Of a stretch of 64,000 bases of DNA, positions 53,862 to 61,774 are shown in pieces. Both the position numbers and the translations under genes were made by a program. Each line of letters begins with the position of its first letter. The stretch's first letter is position 1. This DNA comes from Caldilineaceae bacterium (GTDB lineage Bacteria > Chloroflexota > Anaerolineae > Caldilineales > Caldilineaceae). Where the stretch lies: contig JALHQH010000029.1 in the NCBI GenBank assembly GCA_022842065.1, positions 1 to 64,000 on the forward strand. Reading direction: 5' to 3'. The notes beneath the pieces were generated by a model. That model saw only the letters and a list, made by a program, of their open reading frames with translations, was not told the DNA's origin and made no database searches.

Positions 53862-54710
53862 ATTGCCGCCGCACCAGCCCAACGCCGTGATAAAACCAAA
53901 GAGCCCATCGGCACCCGAGGTGGCGCCGGTGGCAACAATGCGTGTCACGGCTGTGGCAATCGCCTGGCCATCCTGGCGATTGAGTGCAAAGATCAAATGA
54001 TGCCAGCGTTCGCCGAAGTGTCCTTCCCCGCCGTGGCGTAACCAGGCTGCACTCAGGCGCGTTGTGCGGCTGGCGGCGAGCAGCGCGATGTCACGTGCAA
54101 GCTGCTGTCGTTCTGCCATCTGTCGCGCGTCCTGGTGCGCTGTGGCATGGATTGCTGCCAACAGCCCGACCAAAAAATCATCACCGGCTGGGGTTAAGCC
54201 AGGGCCAAGGCCGGCCAGCGCCACAACTCCACCCCTGATGTATTCTAGATCGCCGGTAATCACACCCTGGGCTAGCGCCCTAATGCCTTTTTGTACCCGT
54301 ACAACCTGTGCCGTCGGCCCTGTCTGCAAGGCAGACTTTTTTAACACTTTTACTTCGTGTAGCCATAAAGAGGCGGCTATGGACGTTTGCTGTAGTAATG
54401 GTAATTGGGGTTGCCACGCGGTGGCCGTGGCCAGCGTTAACTGTAGGCCAGGCAGTGATAGGATTCCTGCGTGGTATTGTGCCGGTGTATTGATGGGAAA
54501 TCGGGGCAATGCAGGTGAGGGGACCACAATGTGAAAGGGGCCATTGTCATAGGGCGGTGTAATCAGCGCCAGTAACATCCCGGCGGGGGTACATAAATTA
54601 CAGGCGTGGCGATGGCTACTGAGGACCGTAAGGAGATAAGGTGGTTGCTGCGCGAGCAGGGGGCTTAATGCCGCGCTATAGGAACGCGCCTGCCGGCTGG
54701 TGGGGTACAT
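53853..54710 (-). CDS. DUF2877 protein (AllH-like)
   Basis: A 285-residue protein with the DUF2877 signature LAGLGPGLTPAGDDFLVGLLAA. Members occur with allantoin or purine degradation and carbamate-kinase genes (AllH). Start 54710 preceded by AGAGG; the TTG at 54758 is less likely. It is downstream of the ABC transporter genes on the same strand and may be part of their operon, which hints at a nitrogen compound such as a purine or ureide. Confidence 0.85.
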   Translation of the reverse strand: MYPTSRQARSYSAALSPLLAQQPPYLLTVLSSHRHACNLCTPAGMLLALITPPYDNGPFHIVVPSPALPRFPINTPAQYHAGILSLPGLQLTLATATAWQPQLPLLQQTSIAASLWLHEVKVLKKSALQTGPTAQVVRVQKGIRALAQGVITGDLEYIRGGVVALAGLGPGLTPAGDDFLVGLLAAIHATAHQDARQMAERQQLARDIALLAASRTTRLSAAWLRHGGEGHFGERWHHLIFALNRQDGQAIATAVTRIVATGATSGADGLFGFITALGWCGGNLF

Positions 54711-54804
54711 CGCTTTGGCCTCTTGCAGAAGGTAAGTGCAATATGGCCGGCATGACAAAGATTGATCACGCCGGCCACACTGCGTCTACGCCAATGGCAC
54801 TACT

Positions 54805-55941
54805 TTACTCGCCACCCGGTGTGACTTCTACAACTTGTTTCTCGAATTCTGCACCGGTTGTATCGATGTCGCTCATACTATCCAGCGCTTGTTGGGCCAG
54901 ATCGGTGCGAGCCGCGCCTTCGTCCGGCGCACTGGCGATCACCCCAAATTCAACGGCGATACCGACCGTCTGCTGATAAAGCGCATCATCCAACATGCCA
55001 ATGCCGGCCGCTGATGGCCAGATCAGTCCATTTACTTCGTTCAGCTGCCAGCGCATGTGCCCTTCGCCCAAGGTGGGGCCGTTATCGAGCACAATGTTGA
55101 CACACTCATCAAGATTGTCGCGGCAGTAGATCCAGCCCTTGAAGGAAGCGCGCAGGAAACGGACGGCAATATCTTCGCTGCCTTCCTCCGCCAGCCAGGA
55201 CTCACGCGCAAAGATATGATCTTGCAACATGGCGGTGCCGATGTCATTGTAGTTGAAAACGGTAAAATCTTCGGGCTGGTAAAGTTCGCCGGTGTCGGGA
55301 TTGGTGGCTTCCAAGAGTTGGGCGTACTCGTTGTAGTTCATCGCCTGCGCCACATCGATCTCGCGGTTGAGCAATAAGGCCATGTCAAAGGGCTGTTGGA
55401 CAACGGTCACCTGGCTGGCATCATCTGGTTCAATCCCCGCCTTGCGCAAGGCCGCAAAGACTTCCCATTCGTTGCCAAAGCCCCAAGTGCCAACGCGCTT
55501 GCCCCCCCAATCTTCGACACTGGCCAGGCCGGCATCTGCCCACGCCACCTGCAAAGTGCCGCTACGTTGGAAGACTTGACCAATGTTAACCAGATCAGCA
55601 CCCTCGCCGCGCGAAGCTAGCACTTTTGGTACCCAGGCGATCCCAAATTCGGCCTCACCAGAGGCGACCACTTGCTGGGGGACAATCTCGACCGCCCCTT
55701 CCAGAATCGTGACATCAAGCCCTTCTTCGGCATAGTAGCCCTGTTCCAGCGCAGCATAGTAGCCGGCAAATTGTGACTGGGTCACCCATTGCAGCTGCAG
55801 GCGTACCGGGGTAAGTTCGGTTGTTGTGCTTGCTGCTTCACTGCTTTCTTCGGCTGCTGGCGCAGTCGCCGGTTGTACGGCACAAGCCGCGATGGTAGTC
55901 GTTAAGAGCAGGAGTGAGAGTAACCAACGTGCTTTGAACAT
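54805..55941 (-). CDS. ABC transporter substrate-binding lipoprotein, NMT1/THI5 family
   Basis: A 378-residue binding protein. The lipobox is TIAAC (Cys about 20), then an Ala/Glu/Ser linker. The binding domain starts VRLQLQWVTQSQFAGYYAALE with GYYAEEGLDVTI, typical of the SsuA/ThiY/RibY group (PF09084); the sequence is closest in style to RibY riboflavin-binding proteins of Chloroflexota. AAGGAG precedes the ATG at 55941. Together with the permeases and ATPase upstream it forms an importer. Riboflavin, thiamine precursor or taurine-like ligands are possible; I see no FMN or TPP riboswitch. Confidence 0.85.
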   Translation of the reverse strand: MFKARWLLSLLLLTTTIAACAVQPATAPAAEESSEAASTTTELTPVRLQLQWVTQSQFAGYYAALEQGYYAEEGLDVTILEGAVEIVPQQVVASGEAEFGIAWVPKVLASRGEGADLVNIGQVFQRSGTLQVAWADAGLASVEDWGGKRVGTWGFGNEWEVFAALRKAGIEPDDASQVTVVQQPFDMALLLNREIDVAQAMNYNEYAQLLEATNPDTGELYQPEDFTVFNYNDIGTAMLQDHIFARESWLAEEGSEDIAVRFLRASFKGWIYCRDNLDECVNIVLDNGPTLGEGHMRWQLNEVNGLIWPSAAGIGMLDDALYQQTVGIAVEFGVIASAPDEGAARTDLAQQALDSMSDIDTTGAEFEKQVVEVTPGGE

Positions 55942-55984
55942 GAATTTCTCCTTAAGGTTGGTTGAGATTAGCGCCAGTTGATGG

Positions 55985-56767
55985 CTAATCGTCACGATTA
56001 CGGATCGAATTGTGCCACGGAATGGTCAACCGTTCCAATAATAAGACAACTAGATAAAAAGTAAGGCCGACAATACAGGCGATGATAATCGCGGCCCACG
56101 CATTTTGAAAGCGAAATTGGGCGGCCTCTTGCGTAATAAAGACGCCCAACGCTGAGCGGTTGCCGCCAAAGTATTCGCTTACCACTGCCCCGATCATGCT
56201 AAGGGTAGCGGCCACTTTAAAGGCGTTGAACATATAGGGCAGCGCGCTGGGGAGCCGCACCTTACGCAGAATCGCAAAGTCGCTGGCGGCGTAGGATCGC
56301 ATTAACTCAATCGTGGTCGGATCAACGCTGGTCAGTCCGCGCACCGTGTTGATCATCATCGGAAAAAAGACAATCACCGCCACGATCATCATCTTGGAAA
56401 AAGGGTTGTCCACCCCAAACCAATTGTTGAGGATCGGCGCAAAGGCAATGATTGGCACCGAGTTGGCCGCAATTGCAAAGGGCATCAAGGTCTCATTGGC
56501 CAGCGTCCAGCGCGCGGTGGCCAATGCCACCAAAATGCCGGCGCTACAGCCAATCGCAAAGCCACCCAGCGCTTCCTTGGTCGTAAACCAGCCAATGTGG
56601 ATTAGCCGGTCCAGATTTTCTACAAAGGCCACCCAAATCACTGACGGCGCCGGCAAGAGAAAGCGCTGAATTTCCAGCAGCCAAACTGCACCCTCCCAAA
56701 TCGCTAACACGGCCACAAAGAGCACAATGGCCGGTAGATTATGCTGTAGCCATTTACCCATTGCCAT
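55985..56767 (-). CDS. ABC transporter permease (SsuC/RibX-like), second
   Basis: A 260-residue permease with six hydrophobic segments and the EAA-like loop (RSYAASDFAILRKVRLPSALP), the contact site for the ATPase. Start 56767 overlaps the ATPase gene by 14 nt. It is a paralog of the permease at 58368, so the transporter may be a heterodimeric channel. Confidence 0.9.
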   Translation of the reverse strand: MAMGKWLQHNLPAIVLFVAVLAIWEGAVWLLEIQRFLLPAPSVIWVAFVENLDRLIHIGWFTTKEALGGFAIGCSAGILVALATARWTLANETLMPFAIAANSVPIIAFAPILNNWFGVDNPFSKMMIVAVIVFFPMMINTVRGLTSVDPTTIELMRSYAASDFAILRKVRLPSALPYMFNAFKVAATLSMIGAVVSEYFGGNRSALGVFITQEAAQFRFQNAWAAIIIACIVGLTFYLVVLLLERLTIPWHNSIRNRDD

Positions 56768-57542
56768 ACCCTTTCGCCTTGCGCAGCCACTCACGGACCT
56801 CTGTTTCCAGCCGAAAGAAAGCGGGATCCTCACGGGTATTGATATCGCGCTGCTTAGGCAAATCTACCTCCGTCACATGCAAAATTTCGCCTGGCCGTGC
56901 CGACATGACAACAATGCGGGTTGATAGGAAAACCGCCTCGGCAATGCTATGGGTGACAAAGAGCACCGTCGTCTCCGTCTGCTGCCAGATGCGGTGTAAC
57001 TCCAGGTTCATCCGCTCGCGTGTCATCTCGTCGAGCGCACCAAAGGGCTCATCCATGAGCAGCAGGCGTGGGTGAATCGCCAGGGCACGCGCAATTGCCG
57101 CCCGCTGCTGCATGCCACCAGAGAGTTGCCAGGGATAGTGCTTCTCAAAGCCCTTGAGTTCCACCATTTCGATCAACTGTTGCGCCCGCTCCCGTTGCTC
57201 CTGGCGACTGGCCTGGCGCAACTCCATGGGCAGCATCACATTTTTTATGATCGTGCGCCACTCCAACAAGACCGGAACTTGGAAGACGATGCCATAGTCT
57301 TGATCCAGCCGCGCCTGGCGCGCCGATTTGCCGGCCACCTGAATGTCACCGGTGGTTGGAGTCAACAGATCACCCACTAGCCGCAGCAGCGTTGACTTGC
57401 CACAGCCAGATGGCCCAATCAACGAGACAAACTCACCGGGTGCAATGGTGAGATCGATGCCTTTGAGCGCGACTGTTGCATTCGCACTGCCGGCGTTAAA
57501 GGTCATGTTTACATTGGAAAAAGAGACGATGGTGTCATTCAT
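56754..57542 (-). CDS. ABC transporter ATPase (SsuB/ThiZ-like)
   Basis: A 262-residue ABC ATPase with Walker A GPSGCGKST, signature LSGGMQQR, Walker B LLLMDEPFGALDE and the switch His (VTHSIAEA). Belongs to the NrtD/SsuB/TauB group. ATG 57542. The start lies just after the 37-bp inverted repeat at 57581-57709, with the GxxExxY gene beyond it. Confidence 0.95.
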   Translation of the reverse strand: MNDTIVSFSNVNMTFNAGSANATVALKGIDLTIAPGEFVSLIGPSGCGKSTLLRLVGDLLTPTTGDIQVAGKSARQARLDQDYGIVFQVPVLLEWRTIIKNVMLPMELRQASRQEQRERAQQLIEMVELKGFEKHYPWQLSGGMQQRAAIARALAIHPRLLLMDEPFGALDEMTRERMNLELHRIWQQTETTVLFVTHSIAEAVFLSTRIVVMSARPGEILHVTEVDLPKQRDINTREDPAFFRLETEVREWLRKAKGYGNG

Positions 57543-57580
57543 GGGTTTTCGAGACCGTATGATTATGTTTGTGGGTAACG

Positions 57581-57709
57581 CGCTGTCAGCGGATTTTGGG
57601 AACGGATTTAACGGATTCTACAGTCAACAATCCGTTCTTAGTGTGACTTTATGGAACGGATTGTTAGCCCTTAATCCGTTAAATCCGTTCCCAAAATCCG
57701 TTGACAGCG
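57581..57709. repeat. 37-bp inverted repeat built from GGATT/AACGGATT words
   Basis: Arms 57581-57617 and 57673-57709 match at 36 of 37 positions. A smaller inner hairpin (AACAATCCGTTC/GAACGGATTGTT) is nested inside. It separates the GxxExxY gene stop (57713) from the ATPase start. Confidence 0.85.
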
Positions 57710-57712
57710 TAC

Positions 57713-58327
57713 TCACTTTGATTGTAACCATTCCGGCACAAAGAGCCACTGCCGGTTTAATTTATGATCTTGGACACGGGTCGGTGGCAAAATTCGCTTC
57801 CATTGCAAACTGCGTTCGCCAAAGTTAATCAGTAAGCCTACTTCGCAGCCGGATACGGCAAGATAGCCGATCACTTGGGCAATATGGCTGTTATCTAAAC
57901 CATGTAGCGCTTTGATTTCTACGATTACACGCTGATCAACCATAAAATCAGAGATATAGTAGCCAATCAGTCGGCGACTGTCCACGCTATCAAACACATC
58001 AAGTAGCTTTTGGGCCGTGAATGGCAGATTACTCTGCGCAAAGTGTGTTTCCAAATCTCTCTGGTAGGTATCTTCCCGGTAACCAGATCCTTTTGCTTTG
58101 TGGAGGGCCATCGCACAGCCGATAATGGTATAGGTTAATTCATCGGTAGGGCGCACAACGCGTTGTGATTTGTTTGCCTGATTTTGTGCCAATGATGTAA
58201 GTTCGTGGGATACGTTACCAGCCAGCCGCTGAATTAGTTGCATTCTCTGGCCCAATGAAAGCGCCATCGACAACCGCATAATCCGTTCTACTTCCCCATC
58301 CACTTCGAGATCCACTTTGTCATCCAT
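57713..58327 (-). CDS. GxxExxY family protein
   Basis: A 204-residue protein with the GYREDTY motif that names the GxxExxY family, followed by DFMVDQRVIVEIKAL (PD-(D/E)xK-like core: Asp, Glu-x-Lys) and GYLAVSGCEVGLLINFG. The family is nuclease-like and of unknown function; its genes are usually found among intergenic repeats. It is inserted between permease 1 and the ATPase of the ABC operon, which is unusual. Start 58327 preferred; an in-frame start at 58429 would overlap the permease. Confidence 0.85.
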   Translation of the reverse strand: MDDKVDLEVDGEVERIMRLSMALSLGQRMQLIQRLAGNVSHELTSLAQNQANKSQRVVRPTDELTYTIIGCAMALHKAKGSGYREDTYQRDLETHFAQSNLPFTAQKLLDVFDSVDSRRLIGYYISDFMVDQRVIVEIKALHGLDNSHIAQVIGYLAVSGCEVGLLINFGERSLQWKRILPPTRVQDHKLNRQWLFVPEWLQSK

Positions 58328-58367
58328 CCGTTCAATCCGTTCCCCGAATCTGGTGACAGCGCGTTGT

Positions 58368-59234
58368 TCACCCCACATCCGCCACCGGTCGCCGCCCACG
58401 CAGCACAATCGCTTCCAGCAACGTGACAATCAGATAAAAGACAATACCGACCACTGCACTAACCAGGATCACCGCCCAGAGGCGCTCCGGCCCGGAAATG
58501 TAATACTGGTTGAAATTGAGGATCGCCCCGCCCAAGCCGTCGCGAATACCCGAAGGTAGCTCGCCGATAATCGAGCCGACGACACTGGCTGTGGCCGAGA
58601 TTTTCAAGGCGGTGAAGATATAGGGTAAGGCGGCCGGGAAACGGAGCTTCCACAAGATTGTCCATGGAGTGGCAGCGTAGGAGTGCATTAACTCCAGTGC
58701 TCTGGGATCCGGTGAGCGCAAACCACGTAGGGTGTTGATGGTAACCGGAAAGAAGGTGAGATAGGCGGCGATCACGGCGACCGAAAACCAACCGGCTTTT
58801 AGCCAGATGATCACCATCGGGGCAATCGCTAGAATCGGCACGGTTTGCGAGGCAACCACATAGGGCATACAGCCCCGTTCAAGCAGCCGAAAGTGGACAA
58901 AAAGTACACCCAGGAGTAGCCCAAGCAGACTACCAAAAAGAAAACCGACAATCGCTTCGCGAAACGTAAAGATCGCCGCATCGAAAAGCACTGCCCACAG
59001 CGGTGGCCCATTGCGGCGCGACGGGTTATCAAAGGCCCCACCAATCTCCCACAAGTGGGGCAGGTTGAGATCAGACGTAACTTTCCAACGCAACGGTGGT
59101 GTATGGGTAATGCCAAAGGGATTGTTTGCAGGTCGCCACGGATCGCCGGCCAGCCACTTGGCCCCTTCCCACACCAGGGCCAGGAACAGGAGCAGGACTA
59201 GGAATGATAGCGTCTGGCGGAACAATCTGCGCAT
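58368..59234 (-). CDS. ABC transporter permease (SsuC/RibX-like), first
   Basis: A 288-residue permease with six membrane helices, a periplasmic insert of about 45 residues after the first helix, and the EAA-like loop (MHSYAATPWTILWKLRFPAALP). Paralogous to the permease at 55985. First gene of the transporter operon. Its 3' end is followed by the GxxExxY gene. Confidence 0.9.
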   Translation of the reverse strand: MRRLFRQTLSFLVLLLFLALVWEGAKWLAGDPWRPANNPFGITHTPPLRWKVTSDLNLPHLWEIGGAFDNPSRRNGPPLWAVLFDAAIFTFREAIVGFLFGSLLGLLLGVLFVHFRLLERGCMPYVVASQTVPILAIAPMVIIWLKAGWFSVAVIAAYLTFFPVTINTLRGLRSPDPRALELMHSYAATPWTILWKLRFPAALPYIFTALKISATASVVGSIIGELPSGIRDGLGGAILNFNQYYISGPERLWAVILVSAVVGIVFYLIVTLLEAIVLRGRRPVADVG

Positions 59235-59366
59235 GCTTAGCCGTCGGTCTCTCTCTGCTGTGGTTAAACCTCATTGTCCAGATTATACATCAGTAAATCG
59301 ATAGAAGGGGAAATCGGTGAAGGGCAAAAGGGGTAAATTGTTTAAGGTCGAATGTCCACTAAAAAA

Positions 59367-59428
59367 CAGCGTAAAGCTGCAAGGTGGCGGTGACTCACTG
59401 GCCCCTGCCACCTTGCAGCTTTACGCTG
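59367..59428. repeat. Perfect 22-bp hairpin in the ABC operon upstream region
   Basis: Arms 59367-59388 and 59407-59428 are perfectly complementary, 18-nt loop. It lies between the BMP fusion stop and the permease start, as a possible terminator for the former; no T-run. Confidence 0.7.
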
Positions 59429-59471
59429 AATGGTGATCTATCACCCGTTGTTCGATATCACAATCAATCTG

Positions 59472-61370
59472 TTACTGGACCAACTCACAACTCGTCCACT
59501 GACTGACGAGATCAGCATTGTCCGTCAACCACGCTGCTGGATCTTGGGCTGGGATTTCGTCGCCTTCAAATTGCAGATTCTTCATAAAACGATAGGCACA
59601 CTGTTCATCGCGTTCGAGCGCGGCGATCACACTGCCGTTACCCAGCAATTGGAAGCGTAAGTCGCTGCCACGCCAGTAAATCTCACCGATTGGTTTGATA
59701 AAACCAAAGTAATCACGCAAATACGGGCGATCCGCTGGGTCGGCAAAACAGACGGTGAGATCAACGGTGCGCACGTTCTGGCGATCGGCCAGTGCCGCGT
59801 AGAGGTCATCAGCATTAGCAAAATTCACAATCTCCACGCTGAGATCAAGGTCATTGCGCAAGCTTTGGGCCACGACTTCGGTAAAGAAGGTACAGGCTGC
59901 ATATTGTTGATTGACACCAAGAATCAGGTCGGCGGTAGAGACCGGCGCACTGGTTGCAGTCGCTGGGGTATCAGCCACGGTCGGGGTTGGCACAAGGGCC
60001 GGTGCTGTGGTCGGCGCGGCACCCGCGGTTGTATCGGCTGGCGCCGGTGTGGGGGGAATCTCGACCGTACCTACATCCACTGTGCTTGCATCAAATTCAC
60101 TGACGCCTTCGACTAGCCAATCCGTGTTATCGAGCAACTCAAGGCCACCGGCACGTCCAGCCGGGATCCGTTCGATGTTAGCATTGTCAATGATCGGCCC
60201 CTGGAAGATCTGCAATTGGCCGCGAATAATATCAGTACGGGCGGCAATCACGCGATCACGTGTGCCTTGCTCGACGACGGGGCCAAAGGGGGCAAGCTGA
60301 ATCATATCGCTTTCGATGCCACCGCGCACATGGCCGGCGCGCCATTGGCCGGCACGAATCTGTTGGACAGATTGGGTATAGTAGTTACCCCAGGTATAAG
60401 CAACACCAGTGAGCCAACTGTTGGGGGCAAGCTCTTGTAGCGCATCCGAGTGGAAGCCGATCGTGTAGATGCCCAATGCCTCTGCCGTCTGGACCACGGT
60501 CACCGGCGAATCAACAATCATCGTGACAACATCAACCCCGACCGCCGCCAACGCCGTGGTTGCCGCCGCTTCTTTGGCTGGATCAACCCAGGTGCCGTTG
60601 ATGACTAACCGTGTGGTCACCGTTGGGTTGACCGTACGTGCACCCAGGTGGAAGGCATTGACCGAGGCCAGAATGTTGGGAATCGGAAACGCGGTAATAA
60701 AGCCCAACTGATTTGTCTTTGTCGTCGCCCCGGCCACAATCCCAGCCAGATACATCGCTTCGTAGTTGTTCGCCCAGTAGGTGCCTAGATTGTCGCGCAA
60801 TTCAAAGCCGCCAGGATGGAGGAAGGTGACATTCGGGTATTTCTCTGCGGCCTGGACAGCAAAGGGTAGATAACCAAAACTCTGGGCAAAGATGATCTGC
60901 GCGCCCTGCTGCACCATGCTATCAATGACATTGAGCACCTCTGCGGTTTCGGGCACATTTTCTGCCCCGATCAGCCGCACATCAGGGATGCGCTCGACCA
61001 TCTGTTGCAGGCCGGCTTCATGCGCCTGATTATAGCCACGGTCGTTGATTGAGCCAACATGAATGGCCCCGATCACCAGCGATCCATAAACCGTGTAACC
61101 GCTGGTTGTTGCGGTCGGGGCTTCGACGGCCGCCGGCGCAGTGGTTGGGACCTCCGCCGCGACAGGGGTTGCTGGTGCTTCGGTTGGGGGTTGGGTGGGT
61201 AGCACCAGGACGGTTGGTTGCTGTTGCACGGCGGCCACCGCCGTGGTCGGTGTAGCTGGCGTTTGTTGGGTCGAGACAATCTGACTTTGCAGACGCAACA
61301 TAAAGAAAGCCAGAATGACAGCGAAGATGCCCAGCAGCACAAAGGCGATGTTATCTCTGATTGTTCTCAT
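59472..61370 (-). CDS. BMP-family binding protein fused to a second binding domain
   Basis: A 632-residue exported protein with an N-terminal signal-anchor (IAFVLLGIFAVILAFFML). After a Thr/Pro-rich linker comes a BMP/PnrA-type purine nucleoside-binding domain (IGAIHVGSINDRGYNQAHEAG, about residues 95-415). A second Thr/Pro linker leads to a C-terminal domain (about residues 480-632) that resembles a periplasmic binding-protein lobe (LILGVNQQYAACTFFTEVVA). Such double-domain fusion is unusual, as BMP proteins normally end after the first domain at about 350 residues. It lies upstream of the ABC operon on the same strand. Confidence 0.8.
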   Translation of the reverse strand: MRTIRDNIAFVLLGIFAVILAFFMLRLQSQIVSTQQTPATPTTAVAAVQQQPTVLVLPTQPPTEAPATPVAAEVPTTAPAAVEAPTATTSGYTVYGSLVIGAIHVGSINDRGYNQAHEAGLQQMVERIPDVRLIGAENVPETAEVLNVIDSMVQQGAQIIFAQSFGYLPFAVQAAEKYPNVTFLHPGGFELRDNLGTYWANNYEAMYLAGIVAGATTKTNQLGFITAFPIPNILASVNAFHLGARTVNPTVTTRLVINGTWVDPAKEAAATTALAAVGVDVVTMIVDSPVTVVQTAEALGIYTIGFHSDALQELAPNSWLTGVAYTWGNYYTQSVQQIRAGQWRAGHVRGGIESDMIQLAPFGPVVEQGTRDRVIAARTDIIRGQLQIFQGPIIDNANIERIPAGRAGGLELLDNTDWLVEGVSEFDASTVDVGTVEIPPTPAPADTTAGAAPTTAPALVPTPTVADTPATATSAPVSTADLILGVNQQYAACTFFTEVVAQSLRNDLDLSVEIVNFANADDLYAALADRQNVRTVDLTVCFADPADRPYLRDYFGFIKPIGEIYWRGSDLRFQLLGNGSVIAALERDEQCAYRFMKNLQFEGDEIPAQDPAAWLTDNADLVSQWTSCELVQ

Positions 61371-61404
61371 GGTCTTGATGGGTTCCTTCTCACAAATTAA
61401 ATAG

Positions 61405-61460
61405 TGATAATAATATAGTTACGCCAGTCCTAACCGGATTTGTGATAAATATCACTTGTA
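61405..61460 (-). promoter_or_regulatory. CRP/FNR-like operator and promoter of the BMP fusion gene
   Basis: TGTGATAAATATCACT (61441-61456) is a near-perfect TGTGA-N6-TCACA palindrome. On the minus strand a TATATT box (61417-61412) would place the start near 61405, with the palindrome centred about 43 bases upstream, the class II CRP/FNR geometry. Confidence 0.55.
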
Positions 61461-61774
61461 CTGGCGATAAAGTTATACAATCGACGGGTACCCGTCAGCC
61501 AAGAGTAGACATATTTGTGCAGAAATCAGGTTTAGAACGTAAACTTGACCTGTGAGGTAAAAAGTACGCTGGATTGATTGACGCGCTAACCGACTGGCAT
61601 GGGGCAACTTTGGCCCACAAGGTCGTGCAACAATGGTATCTGACTTACTATTGTACACGCGACGCGCGCAAGTTTCAAGCTGAAAAGCTTACAGAAGTAC
61701 AACAAACTGGCTAGTTTTGTCTACTTTTGACGTAGCAATCGGTTTTGACGTAACAACCGGCGCGGTGAGTAGTC
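61461..61774. other. Intergenic region between the molybdenum hydroxylase and BMP genes
   Basis: No gene or notable element seen apart from the operator described for 61405-61460. AT-rich in the part nearest the BMP gene. Confidence 0.4.

Noticed and set aside
59235..59471. TPP or FMN riboswitch before the ABC importer.
   Set aside because: No CTGAGA or FMN-element core motifs; only a perfect hairpin is present.
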